From positions 310,001 through 374,000 of the forward strand of contig NZ_JACCHQ010000001.1 in assembly GCF_016031655.1 (NCBI RefSeq): 64,000 nucleotides of DNA. The letters are read 5' to 3'. The first letter of the stretch is position 1; each line of letters begins with the position of its first letter. The position numbers and the translations under genes are program-made. Positions 52,935 to 61,875 of this stretch are shown here, piece by piece. Origin of the DNA: Bradyrhizobium glycinis (GTDB taxonomy: Bacteria; Pseudomonadota; Alphaproteobacteria; Rhizobiales; Xanthobacteraceae). The notes beneath the pieces were generated by a model. That model was not told where the DNA came from. It did not search any database and saw nothing but the letters and a program-made list of their open reading frames with translations.

Positions 52935-53372
52935 ATGGGAAAGAAACAATTTGCCGCTCTGCCGTTTCGTCTGGACAAGTCTGAGCTGCGGGTGATGCTG
53001 ATCACGACCAGGCGCAAGCGCAGGTGGAGCGTCCCGAAGGGCTCGTCGATGCGCAACAAGGAGCCGCACCTGACGGCTGCGCTCGAAGCGTATGAGGAGG
53101 CGGGCCTGGTCGGCGTCGTGGCCACGCGCGCACTGGGCAGCTTCAAGCACCGCAAGCGAAAAGGCGATCGCAAGCGGACCATGAACGTTGCCGTCTTCGC
53201 GATGAAGGTACACGGGCGGGAGCGCTGGTGGCCCGAGAAGGGAGAGCGGGAAGCGATCTGGGTCTCGCCCAAGACGGCGGCGCGCCTGGTGCACAAGGCG
53301 CAGCTTCGGCGCCTGATCGCCCGGTTCGCGGCACAGACGGCCCGCGAGGCATCCTCGCCGCTGACCCCTTGA
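52935..53372 (+). CDS. Nudix hydrolase with a degenerate Nudix box
   Basis: 145 residues. The Nudix-box region spans about residues 36-58 (PKGSSMRNKEPHLTAALEAY followed by EEAGLVG). The two catalytic Glu of EEXG are present, but the first Glu and the Arg of the consensus GX5EX7REUXEEXGU are Lys and Leu. It may hydrolyse a nucleoside diphosphate derivative or be a weakened homologue. The C-terminus is basic. ATG at 52935 follows GGAGGCGCC. Confidence 0.78.
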   Translation: MGKKQFAALPFRLDKSELRVMLITTRRKRRWSVPKGSSMRNKEPHLTAALEAYEEAGLVGVVATRALGSFKHRKRKGDRKRTMNVAVFAMKVHGRERWWPEKGEREAIWVSPKTAARLVHKAQLRRLIARFAAQTAREASSPLTP

Positions 53373-53422
53373 GGTTCGGGCCAGGATTAGGAACCCGCCG
53401 CTCGCCCGATCATTCAAGCGTG

Positions 53423-54319
53423 ATGGACCAACAAACGACAGGCCTCATATCGGAGGAGCGGCCGCCTCACGAAATCCTGGCAGCAGCGATCGAGCGACGC
53501 CGCGCGGTCCTGTTCGTGGGCGCCGGTATTTCGATGGCGGTCGGCTTGCCGTCCTGGCAGTCTCTGATCGATCATCTCTTGGACGATCTCGGCCTCGAAC
53601 AGGACGTCATCGACGGAATGCACGGCGGCTATCAGATGCTCGCGGAATATTATCGGATCAAGCGCGGCGGGATCGGCCCGCTGCGCAGCTGGCTCGACCG
53701 CAATTGGCGTGTCGATCCTGAGAAGATCGCCGCTTCAGAGCTACACCGGATGATCGTCGAGCTGGATTTTCCGGTCATCTACACCACCAATTACGATCGC
53801 AACCTCGAAACCGCGTTCGACGTGCTGAAGAAGCCCTTTGCGAAGATCAGCAACGCGAAGGAGATCGCGAGCGCTCGTGCCGGTGTCACCCACATCATCA
53901 AATTCCACGGCGACTTCGACGACGATGCCTCGCTGGTTCTGACCGAGACCGACTTTCTCAACCGGCTCGCCTTCAATTCCCCGCTCGATATCCGCTTTCG
54001 CGCCGATGCGCTGGGAAGCACGCTGCTGTTCGTCGGATACAGCATGTCCGATCCGAACATCCGGCTGCTGCTGCACCGGATCTGGCAGATCTGGGACGAG
54101 TCCGGGCACAGCCAGGATCGGCCGCGATCCTTCGTGTTCGTCGCGCAGCGCAATCCGGTGCAGGAGGCCGTACTCGCGAACTGGGGCATTACCACCATCG
54201 CCCCGCCCGACGGCATGACTGCCGATGACGGTCTCAAGCGGCTGCTGCGCGACATTCGCGAGCGGCTGGGAGGCAAGACCGCGCCTAGCGCGGGTCCTGA
54301 CACAAAGAGACATCGCTAG
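53423..54319 (+). CDS. SIR2-family protein (NADase/deacylase fold)
   Basis: 298 residues. The NAD-binding GAGIS motif is in VLFVGAGISMAVGLPSWQSL. The catalytic region is IYTTNYDRNLETAF (NYD) and the conserved His is in HIIKFHGDFDDDASLVLTET, so the core residues are intact. LLFVGYSMSDPNIRLLLHRI completes the fold. SIR2-like proteins of this class include NAD+-depleting antiphage effectors, but single-gene housekeeping forms exist. Its stop overlaps that of the convergent patatin gene by four bases (CTAG). No partner gene with a defence motif is seen. Confidence 0.85.
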   Translation: MDQQTTGLISEERPPHEILAAAIERRRAVLFVGAGISMAVGLPSWQSLIDHLLDDLGLEQDVIDGMHGGYQMLAEYYRIKRGGIGPLRSWLDRNWRVDPEKIAASELHRMIVELDFPVIYTTNYDRNLETAFDVLKKPFAKISNAKEIASARAGVTHIIKFHGDFDDDASLVLTETDFLNRLAFNSPLDIRFRADALGSTLLFVGYSMSDPNIRLLLHRIWQIWDESGHSQDRPRSFVFVAQRNPVQEAVLANWGITTIAPPDGMTADDGLKRLLRDIRERLGGKTAPSAGPDTKRHR

Positions 54320-55326
54320 GGCCGCCGCACGCTGCAGATCTCGTTCGGGGCCGGCGTGAGGCTTGCGGCATATTGCATGTCCAGAAAGCCGGCGCGCCAG
54401 CGCTGCGCCATGGCCGTCTCCGACAGGTCGAAGGATTTTTCCGGCCCGGCCTCCTCGCGGCCCGGGCGGTAGCTCAGGAGATAGACCTTGTCCTCGTAGT
54501 GGAGGTCCTGAAGCTCGGCGCGGAGCTGACGGGCCTCCAGCGCGTAGCCAAGGCGCTGGAAGGTCTGGTTGCCGAAGGTCAGGTCGCTCTTGCGTTCGGA
54601 CGCGGCCTCGAGCCCATTGGGGACCTTGCCGTCGCGCGGAAATAGATCGATCACATAGAGGCGGAGCGGGCCTGCAGTTTCGAGGATCGGATCGAACGGC
54701 GCGTTCAGCGAGAACCCGCCGTCGACGAGCCAGCGGCCGGCGATCTGCACCGGAGCGAATTCGGGGAGAAAGCCACAGCTGGCCAGGATATGGTCCATCT
54801 CGATCCGCTCCGATGCGGAGTCGAACAACACGGCATCGCCGCTCTCGACATCGGTGGCGCAGATCGTGATCCGCACATGGCCACCGTTCAGACGTCCGAA
54901 ATCGATCAAGCGCTGCAGGCGTTGGCGGGTCGGGCCGAGATCGTAGAGGCCGCCGTAACGAGAAGACGGAATGGGGAGGCGGGGGTGGAAGAAACCCGAA
55001 TGACCCAGCAGGCGCGTATTGATCGAGCTCAGCCACGCAAACGCATGGCGGCCCGCGTTCGGCACTTCGGCTGGACTGCTTGGCGCATGCCAATAGCGGC
55101 GCAAATTCCGCAGCCGGTCGTCGCGCGCGCTCCCCGCGATCAGCGCGGCCGTGATGGCTCCTGCCGACGAACCGGTCACCCAGTCGATTGGCAGCCGAAG
55201 CGAAGTGAGTGCTTCGAACACACCGCCATGATAGGCGCCGAGACCGAGACCGCCGGAGAACACGACGGCCGTGAGAGCACGCTCGACTGCGGTCGCGCCG
55301 CCTGGCTCAGCTGCACGGTCCGTCAA
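54316..55326 (-). CDS. Patatin-like phospholipase
   Basis: 336 residues from a TTG. The oxyanion loop VVFSGGLGLGAYHGGVFEAL, nucleophile elbow VTGSSAGAITAALIAG (GXSXG), and catalytic Asp in WLVDGGFSLNAPFDP (DGG) are all present, so it should be an active Ser-Asp lipid acyl hydrolase. The N-terminal 15 residues before VERALTAVVF are uncertain, as no ATG with a ribosome site is in frame. It converges on the SIR2 gene. Membrane phospholipid turnover is the usual role. Confidence 0.85.
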   Translation of the reverse strand: MTDRAAEPGGATAVERALTAVVFSGGLGLGAYHGGVFEALTSLRLPIDWVTGSSAGAITAALIAGSARDDRLRNLRRYWHAPSSPAEVPNAGRHAFAWLSSINTRLLGHSGFFHPRLPIPSSRYGGLYDLGPTRQRLQRLIDFGRLNGGHVRITICATDVESGDAVLFDSASERIEMDHILASCGFLPEFAPVQIAGRWLVDGGFSLNAPFDPILETAGPLRLYVIDLFPRDGKVPNGLEAASERKSDLTFGNQTFQRLGYALEARQLRAELQDLHYEDKVYLLSYRPGREEAGPEKSFDLSETAMAQRWRAGFLDMQYAASLTPAPNEICSVRRP

Positions 55327-55663
55327 GACGGGCGCCAGTTGCCGGTCGGGTGGTCAGGGTGCCCCTGTAACGGCGCGCATAGCGGCAGCGGGGATTGATC
55401 ACAAGAGCGGCGGGGAGCAATCGATATCTCCTCTCAAACCTCCAATCTCGACATTGAACGCAGCTCTTGATGCGGTGTTCCTAAGGCTCTCGCGGCGCAT
55501 AGCCGATGGGACCAACACCGCCTATCGGTGCAAGATCAGGTCGCCCGGGTTGCGATGGATTTCTCTGCAAGGGGCATTTGCTGGCGGACGTCTCAGCATC
55601 CCGGGCTCGCTGGACATCGTGTTCGGCGAAGTCGATCGCTGATCGCGAACGGGCGGGACGCGG
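55327..55663. other. 337-base gap between patatin and glgX genes
   Basis: I see no credible gene on either strand. Because both neighbours lie on the minus strand it should hold the patatin promoter on its left side and the 3' end of the glgX transcript on its right. Confidence 0.45.
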
Positions 55664-57901
55664 CTACTCGGGCAGAGGCGTGTCGGCGATGTCCATCAGC
55701 GCGCCGAGGCCTTGACGGAGGCGCCGCGTCGCGATGCTGTCGTTCGCAAGGCCAAACACCACGAGCGAGCGCGCGGTCACCGCGTAAGCATGTCCGAACT
55801 CGAATTCGGCCATCGGCGCGTCGGGCCGATTGGTGTCGATCAGGCCGAGCCAGCTGCGTCCCTCGGTGACCTCCGGCAAGGTGAAGTTCACGACGTCGTG
55901 GTGCGCGTTGTAGACCAGCAGCATGGTCGCATCCGAGCCGCGGCGCTTGATCCCGGTCTCCTGCGCGCGGCCGTCGAGCAGCATGCCGAAGCATTTGGCA
56001 TTGCCGTCCTGCCATTGCTCGGTCGCCATCTCCTCGCCGGATGGCGACAGCCAGGTGACGTCCTTGACGTCGAGCTCCTCGTTGTGCGAGCCGACCAGGA
56101 AGCGGCTGCGGTAGAGGATGGGAAACGCCTTGCGGGTGGCGATCAGCTTGCGCACGAACTCGCGCAGGCTGCGGCCGTTCGCGGTGATGCCCATCCAGTT
56201 GAGCCAGGTGGTCTCGTTGTCTTGGGCGTAAGCATTGTTGTTGCCGTTCTGGGTGTGCCCGAACTCGTCGCCCGCGAGCAGCATCGGTGTGCCGTGGGAC
56301 AGCAGCATCGTGGCCAGCAGGTTCCGCTTCTGGCGCTCGCGCAAGGCGGTGATCTCCGGGTCGTTGGTCGGCCCTTCGACGCCGCAATTCCAGGAATGAT
56401 TGTTGCTGTGGCCGTCGCGATTATCCTCGCCATTCGCCTCATTGTGCTTGTCGTTGTAGGAGACGAGATCGTTGAGGTTGAAGCCGTCATGGGCGGTGAC
56501 GAAATTGACGCTGGCCCAGGGCCGGCGTCCGCGCTTGTTGAAGAGGTCGCCGGAGCCCGAGACGCGCTTGGCGAAGTCGGCCAGCGTGCCCGGATCGCCC
56601 TTCCAGAAAGCGCGTACCGTGTCCCTGAACTTGTCGTTCCACTCGGCCCAGCCCGGCGGAAACTGACCGACCTGGTAGCCACCGGGGCCGATATCCCAGG
56701 GTTCTGCGATCAGCTTGACGCTGGAGAGCACGGGATCCTGGCGGCAGGCGTCGAGAAAGCCGCCGCCTTCATCGAAGCCATAGGGTTCGCGCGCCAGGAT
56801 GGTGGCGAGATCGAAACGGAAGCCGTCGACCCGCATCTCGGTCGCCCAGTAGCGCAAGGAATCTGCGACGAGTTGCAGCACACGTTGATGCGAGAGATTG
56901 ACGGTATTCCCCGTGCCGGTGTCGTTGATGTAGTAGCGCTTTTTGTCCGGCAGCAGGCGGTAGTAGCTGGCATTGTCGATGCCCTTGAACGACAGGGTCG
57001 GGCCGAGCTCGTTGCCTTCGGCGGTGTGATTGTAGACGACGTCGAGAATGACCTCGATGCCATGGGCATGAAACTGGTTGACCATGGCCTTGAATTCGTT
57101 CGCAGACGTCGCCTTCAGGTAGCGCGGATCAGGAGCGAAGAAGGCGATGGAATTATAGCCCCAGTAATTGCGCAGGCCTTTCTCGATCAGATAGCTGTCG
57201 TCGACGAAGGCATGGATCGGCAGCAGCTCGACGCTGGTGATGCCGAGCGAGCGCAAGTAAGCCGGGATTTCCGAATGTGCCAGGCCTGAGAACGTGCCGC
57301 GGTCGGCTTCCGGCACCAGCGGATGCAGCTGGGTGAAGCCCTTGACGTGCATCTCGTAGACGATCGTGCGTTCCCACGGCACTTCCGGCTTCCGCGCCGC
57401 GCCCCAGGTAAAGGCGGGATCGATGACGCGGCATTTCTGCATCAACGGCGCGCTGTCGCGGTCGTCGTAAGAGAGGTCCTTGTCGGCATGGTTGAGTTGG
57501 TAGCCGAATAGCTCAGGTCCCCAGCGGAGCTGGCCGACCAGCTGCCTGGCATAGGGATCGAGCACGAGCTTGTTGGGATTGAAGCGGTGGCCGGCGTCGG
57601 GTTGGTAAGGGCCATGGACGCGATAGGCGTAGACGGTGCCGGGGCGGGCGGAGGGCAGATAGCCGTGCCAGACCTCGTCGGTATATTCGGGAAGCTCGAT
57701 GCGCTCGAGCTCAGTTTCGCCGGCATCGTCGAACAGGCAGAGCTCGACCTTGGTGGCATGGGCCGAGAACAGCGCGAAATTAGCGCCGAGGCCGTCCCAG
57801 GTGGCGCCGAGCGGGAATGGTCTGCCCTCGGTGATCCGGGTGCGGCGCAGGCTCGAGGCTGCCCGCGTCAGGGCGTCGTCTGAATGTGCTGGTTGGTCCA
57901 T
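55664..57901 (-). CDS. glgX: Glycogen debranching enzyme (isoamylase-type, GH13)
   Basis: 745 residues. An N-terminal CBM48-like domain (PFPLGATWDGLGANFALFSA) precedes the GH13 barrel. Catalytic regions are VILDVVYNHTAEGN (region I), VDGFRFDLATILAREPYGFD with the nucleophile Asp (II), LIAEPWDIGPGGYQ with the acid/base Glu (III) and VNFVTAHDGFNLNDL (IV). It cuts alpha-1,6 branches of phosphorylase-limit glycogen, releasing maltooligosaccharides. These are the substrates that lead to TreZ-dependent trehalose, and treZ lies just upstream and divergent. Confidence 0.94.
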   Translation of the reverse strand: MDQPAHSDDALTRAASSLRRTRITEGRPFPLGATWDGLGANFALFSAHATKVELCLFDDAGETELERIELPEYTDEVWHGYLPSARPGTVYAYRVHGPYQPDAGHRFNPNKLVLDPYARQLVGQLRWGPELFGYQLNHADKDLSYDDRDSAPLMQKCRVIDPAFTWGAARKPEVPWERTIVYEMHVKGFTQLHPLVPEADRGTFSGLAHSEIPAYLRSLGITSVELLPIHAFVDDSYLIEKGLRNYWGYNSIAFFAPDPRYLKATSANEFKAMVNQFHAHGIEVILDVVYNHTAEGNELGPTLSFKGIDNASYYRLLPDKKRYYINDTGTGNTVNLSHQRVLQLVADSLRYWATEMRVDGFRFDLATILAREPYGFDEGGGFLDACRQDPVLSSVKLIAEPWDIGPGGYQVGQFPPGWAEWNDKFRDTVRAFWKGDPGTLADFAKRVSGSGDLFNKRGRRPWASVNFVTAHDGFNLNDLVSYNDKHNEANGEDNRDGHSNNHSWNCGVEGPTNDPEITALRERQKRNLLATMLLSHGTPMLLAGDEFGHTQNGNNNAYAQDNETTWLNWMGITANGRSLREFVRKLIATRKAFPILYRSRFLVGSHNEELDVKDVTWLSPSGEEMATEQWQDGNAKCFGMLLDGRAQETGIKRRGSDATMLLVYNAHHDVVNFTLPEVTEGRSWLGLIDTNRPDAPMAEFEFGHAYAVTARSLVVFGLANDSIATRRLRQGLGALMDIADTPLPE

Positions 57902-57921
57902 CTCTGCCCCCGAGGTGCCCG

Positions 57922-58155
57922 TCAGGACGTCGGCGCCGTCGCGGGGACAGGCGCCACATCGGCCGGCTTGGATAGCGCGCTGGCTCTCTGCAAGGCGGCC
58001 TCCTTGCCGATGGCGGGAATGGAGTTGCCGATCCGTCCGACGATCGTGATCAGCTCAGCGTCCGAAAGTCCGAGCCGTTTCTTGATGAGGCGCACCTGGG
58101 TGCGGTCGGTCAGGTCGAGCTTGTTACGGATCGGTTGCGGCTTCGGGCGGCGCAT
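57922..58155 (-). CDS. DUF3606 domain small protein
   Basis: 77 residues from ATG 58155. The pattern LDLTDRTQVRLIKKRLGLSD followed by AELITIVGRIGNSIPAIGKE is the DUF3606 signature, with the conserved LDLTD, a central (K/R)-L and G-NS. Proteins of this kind are common in rhizobia and are thought to be small, soluble and stress-linked, but no function is proved. It is co-directional with glgX, 20 bases upstream of it. Confidence 0.75.
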   Translation of the reverse strand: MRRPKPQPIRNKLDLTDRTQVRLIKKRLGLSDAELITIVGRIGNSIPAIGKEAALQRASALSKPADVAPVPATAPTS

Positions 58156-58242
58156 GGCGGCAGCTCCTGTGTGGGACCCTAACCGTCGTGCCGCTGATTC
58201 CGTTCCCGTCGCGCTGCAAATGTCCCGTGTCGGCGCCATGGA

Positions 58243-58267
58243 GGAACGAACGCACACGGCTCCGCTT
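58243..58267 (+). promoter_or_regulatory. Candidate EcfG-like promoter of treZ
   Basis: GGAAC (58243-58247), 16 bases, then GCTT (58264-58267), 31 bases before the ATG at 58299. It shares GGAACGAAC with the inositol synthase and epimerase-unit promoters. Trehalose genes are known EcfG targets in Bradyrhizobium and Methylobacterium-type organisms, which fits. Confidence 0.45.
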
Positions 58268-58298
58268 TGTCGTCCCGACGCGCAAGCGATCTTGAAGC

Positions 58299-60164
58299 AT
58301 GCCGAGGCGGAGCATGCGGCGAAAGGGGACGGGCTTGAGCCAAAGACTGGGAATGGCCGAGCAAGGTCGGCGCCATGGTCCTCAGATCGTCGATCATGGG
58401 GTCTCGTTCAACTTGTGGGCGCCGACGGCGCGCTTCGTCGAGCTGCTCGAAATCGGCCAGCCGCCACGGAAGATGTCGCGCGATGCGGACGGCTGGTATC
58501 AGCTGCTCAGCCAAACCGCGCGCGCCGGCACGCACTATCAGTTCAGGATCAACGACGATCTCGTCGTGCCCGATCCCGCCTCGTGCTTCCAGCCGGACGA
58601 CGTCGGCGCGCCGAGCGAGGTGGTCGATACGGCCGCGTTGCGGGACCCGGTGCTCTATCCGGGCCGTCCCTGGGCGGAGGCCGTGATCTACGAGCTGCAT
58701 GTCGGCACGTTCAGCGAAGAGGGGACCTATGCCGGCGTCGAGAAGAGGCTGTCTTATCTTCGCGATCTGGGCATCACCGCCATCGAACTGATGCCGCTCA
58801 ACGACGTGCCCGGCCGGCACAATTGGGGCTACGACGGCGTGCTCCTGAACGCGCCGAATGCCCGCTACGGCCGGCCGGAGGATCTCAAGCGGCTGCTGCG
58901 CGCCGCGCATGCCCTCGACATCATGGTCTATCTCGACGTCGTCTATAACCATTTCGGGCCGCAGCTGAACTATCTGCATGTCTATGCGGAGAATTTCTTC
59001 AACCCACGCCACACCACGGGCTGGGGGCCGGCCGTCAACCTCGAAGGAGCCGACGGCGCGTTCGTGCGTGGGTTTCTGATCGAGAATGCCCTGATGTGGC
59101 TGCGCGATTATGGGTTCGACGGCCTGCGCTTCGATGCCGTTCATGCGCTGAAGGACGACTCGAACCGGCATTTCCTGGTCGAGCTCGCCGAGACCCTGCG
59201 CAGTCAGCTGGCGGGCCGGCGCATCCATCTGATGCTGGAGAACGAGGCCAATCAGGCGCACCTGCTCGCGCGTTCACAGGGACGAGCGACGTACTACGAT
59301 GCGCAATGGGGCGACGATTTCCACAATGCGCTCCGCGTCCTGCTCACGGGCGAGGACGAAGGTTATTACCGGGCGTTTGCGGACAAGCCGCTCGAACATC
59401 TGGCGCGTTCCTTGACCGAGGGCTTTGCCTATCAGGGCGAGGTGTTTCCTCTGCACGAGGCGCCGCGCGGCGAGCCGAGTGCTCATCTGCCGCCCGAAGC
59501 GACCATCTTCTTCGCCCAGAACCACGATCAGGTCGGCAACCGCGCCTTCGGGGAACGGCTGTCGCGGTTGGTCGGTCCGGACAAGCTGGAGTTGGCCCTC
59601 GCGCTGGTTCTGCTCAGCCCGCACATTCCAATGCTGTTCATGGGCGAGGAAGCGGCAGTCGAAACGCCCTTCCTGTTCTTCGCCGACTGGACGGGCGAAG
59701 CTGCCGAACTGACACGCGAGGGCCGCCGCAGGGAGTTTTCGCACTTCAAGGCGTTCGCGACGCCCGAAACGCGCGCTGGTATCCCCGACCCGTGCGACGA
59801 AAGAACCTTCCTCGCCTCCAGGCTGGACTGGACCAGCATCGAGCAATCGCCTTCGGGCACCAGATTCCGAGCGCTAACGGCGCAGTTGTTGAAGATGCGG
59901 CGCGAGAAGATCGTGCCGCTGATCAAACGTGGGTTCGTTTCGGCGCAGCGACAGCTGCTGGGCGCGGATTCCCGCATGGGCGGCGTGGATGTACGCTGGC
60001 AGACCGAACAGGGCGACGTTCTGCAGATCGTCGCCAATTTCGCCGACCACGAACTCCCGATGCCCTCGCTGGTCGATGGGGAGAGCCTGTGGCGATTGCA
60101 CCGTGATGTCGCCGGAGGACTTGGGCCCGGCGACATGATCGTGAGTCTTGGCCGGAAGCGCTGA
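58299..60164 (+). CDS. treZ: Malto-oligosyltrehalose trehalohydrolase
   Basis: 621 residues. An N-terminal CBM48-like part (VSFNLWAPTARFVELLEIGQ) leads to a GH13 barrel with YLDVVYNHFGPQLNYLHVYA (region I), GFDGLRFDAVHALKDDSNRH with the nucleophile Asp (II), HLMLENEANQAHLLARSQG with the Glu (III) and IFFAQNHDQVGNRAFGER with the Asp (IV). It releases trehalose from maltooligosyl trehalose. TreY is not in the window. ATG at 58314, with GAGG before it, and ATG at 58353 are alternative starts, so the first 5-18 residues are uncertain. Confidence 0.94.
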   Translation: MPRRSMRRKGTGLSQRLGMAEQGRRHGPQIVDHGVSFNLWAPTARFVELLEIGQPPRKMSRDADGWYQLLSQTARAGTHYQFRINDDLVVPDPASCFQPDDVGAPSEVVDTAALRDPVLYPGRPWAEAVIYELHVGTFSEEGTYAGVEKRLSYLRDLGITAIELMPLNDVPGRHNWGYDGVLLNAPNARYGRPEDLKRLLRAAHALDIMVYLDVVYNHFGPQLNYLHVYAENFFNPRHTTGWGPAVNLEGADGAFVRGFLIENALMWLRDYGFDGLRFDAVHALKDDSNRHFLVELAETLRSQLAGRRIHLMLENEANQAHLLARSQGRATYYDAQWGDDFHNALRVLLTGEDEGYYRAFADKPLEHLARSLTEGFAYQGEVFPLHEAPRGEPSAHLPPEATIFFAQNHDQVGNRAFGERLSRLVGPDKLELALALVLLSPHIPMLFMGEEAAVETPFLFFADWTGEAAELTREGRRREFSHFKAFATPETRAGIPDPCDERTFLASRLDWTSIEQSPSGTRFRALTAQLLKMRREKIVPLIKRGFVSAQRQLLGADSRMGGVDVRWQTEQGDVLQIVANFADHELPMPSLVDGESLWRLHRDVAGGLGPGDMIVSLGRKR

Positions 60165-60190
60165 CGAGAGACGAGGTCAGCGCTCTGCGG

Positions 60191-61609
60191 CTAGCTGCCG
60201 GCACGGCTCGCGACGGCCGGTGTGGGGGAGGTCGCGAACTTGCCGAGCCCGAGGTAGACGAGGCCCGCCACGCCGATTCCGAACAACCAGCTCAGATCGG
60301 CACCGCCGAGCAGATAGATCGAGATCGGCCCCTGCAGCGCGCTGACGAGCCCGTCCTGCACCAGCCATCCGGCAACGAGGCCGGCGAAGAACGCGATCAT
60401 GCCGGCCCAGTTGATGTCGCCATAGGCGCTGCTCTCCGGCGAGCGATAGAGCTCGGCCACCTCGATCGTGCCCTTGCGCTTGATGAAGAAGTCGGCGAGC
60501 ACCACGCCGGCCCACGGGCTCATCCACAACAGCAGGCTGATCATCCAATGGTCGAACGCCTTCGCGAACGACGGCGCGAAGATGAAGTAGAGGGTAACCA
60601 GATAGCCGGCGACGCCGACGATGACGGTGAGCCACAAGCGCGACAGTTTCAGCCCCGCGCTCAGGGCCGCCAGCGCCGCCGAATAGACGTTGAGGATGTT
60701 GGTGGCGATCGGGCCGTGCAGCACCATCAGGAGGACAAGGATGCTGACCGGACCGCCGAACACCGCGCTGACCATCTTGGCGGGGTCCGTGTCCAGCGTC
60801 GTCGAGGCAATGGTCGCGCCGAGAATGCCGAGCCAGACCGTCGGCACGAACATGCCGACATAGCTGTACCAGAACACGGCTTTCGACGGCGTGGAGCGCG
60901 GCACGAAGCGCGAATAGTCGGACGCCCAGGTGACCCAGGAAATCCCCCAGCCGACGCCGATTGCGGTCATCAGCATCGTCAGCATCGCCAGATGCGCGCC
61001 GGGCGGCAGCGAGGTGGTCAGGCCCCAGTTGACGACGCCGGGCCGCGTCCAGGCCAGCACGCTCATCAGCACCATGATGGCGATGGTCGGCGGCACCGTG
61101 TACTTCTCGAAGGTGCGGATCGCGTAGAAGCCGTAGACGCCGATCAGCACCTGCACTGCCATCACCAGCGTGATGACGATCATCTCGACCAGCCAGGTGT
61201 CGGGTACGCCGAACTGGCCGAGGATGCCCATCGAGACCTTGACCGGGAAATAGGTGTTCACGCCGATCCAGCCCAGCGTCATCAGGAACATCAGGATGCT
61301 CGGCAGGTAGGCGCCGCGGACGCCGAAGGCGGACCGGCTCAGCACCATCTGATTGACGCCGGTCTTGTGTCCCATCACCGTGAAGGTCGCGAAGATCGCG
61401 CAGCCCACGATGTTGCCGAACACGATGACCGCGATCGTCTCCATCAGGCCGAGCTTGAGGATGATGCCGAGCGCGCCGAGCGCCCAGTTCACCGGCGCGA
61501 TGTTGGCGCCGGCCCAGATCCACATCTGCTGCGGCCCGCTGGAGTCCCGGTCCGCGTCGGGAATTGGCTCGATGCTGTGAATATCAGCGCGAAGTTCGGT
61601 ATCCGTCAT
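60191..61609 (-). CDS. NCS1-family nucleobase/cytosine permease
   Basis: 472 residues, about 12 membrane segments. NCS1 features are the N-terminal GPQQMWIWAGANIAPVNWAL and GNIVGCAIFATFTVMGHKTG, GVRGAYLPSILMFLMTLGWI, and GWGISWVTWASDYSRFVP, a substrate-binding helix. These proton or sodium symporters import cytosine, uracil, allantoin, hydantoin or related compounds. ATG at 61609 is used (a TTG is four codons upstream). A 21-base palindrome lies just before it, and an almost identical one precedes the amidohydrolase. Confidence 0.9.
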   Translation of the reverse strand: MTDTELRADIHSIEPIPDADRDSSGPQQMWIWAGANIAPVNWALGALGIILKLGLMETIAVIVFGNIVGCAIFATFTVMGHKTGVNQMVLSRSAFGVRGAYLPSILMFLMTLGWIGVNTYFPVKVSMGILGQFGVPDTWLVEMIVITLVMAVQVLIGVYGFYAIRTFEKYTVPPTIAIMVLMSVLAWTRPGVVNWGLTTSLPPGAHLAMLTMLMTAIGVGWGISWVTWASDYSRFVPRSTPSKAVFWYSYVGMFVPTVWLGILGATIASTTLDTDPAKMVSAVFGGPVSILVLLMVLHGPIATNILNVYSAALAALSAGLKLSRLWLTVIVGVAGYLVTLYFIFAPSFAKAFDHWMISLLLWMSPWAGVVLADFFIKRKGTIEVAELYRSPESSAYGDINWAGMIAFFAGLVAGWLVQDGLVSALQGPISIYLLGGADLSWLFGIGVAGLVYLGLGKFATSPTPAVASRAGS

Positions 61610-61619
61610 GACATCCCCC

Positions 61620-61640
61620 AATACGAAGCACGCTTCGCAT
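61620..61640. promoter_or_regulatory. MarR-type operator before the NCS1 permease
   Basis: CGAAGC-AC-GCTTCG (61624-61637) is a near-perfect palindrome, with flanks AATA and CAT. On the permease strand it reads ATGCGAAGCGTGCTTCGTATT, matching the site at 62465-62485 in 19 of 21 positions. It begins 11 bases from the permease ATG, a repressing position. Confidence 0.75.
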
Positions 61641-61875
61641 CATCGCAGCATAAATCGTGCCATGGGTTGCGGAGCGGCCGGGCAGGGCGCGTTTCGATGT
61701 CGAACGTAGTGAGGCTCCTCCCGGATGCGACTGCGTTTTCAAGCCCGGGCCATGCTGACGCGCCGGCCTGCCGCGGCACACCGGATCTGCCGCCGGATGG
61801 TGGCGATCGATGCACGGCCGGGCAGCGGTACGATGATAAATTGAGCAGCCCAACTCAAAAGCGCAGCACTCGCCT

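Noticed and set aside
55712..57289. 525-codon open frame opposite glgX
   Set aside because: It is a shadow of glgX with no recognisable domain or ribosome site.
61841..61858. TTGAG/CTCAA hairpin just past the MarR stop
   Set aside because: A five-pair stem with only a short T-rich tail is too weak to call a terminator.
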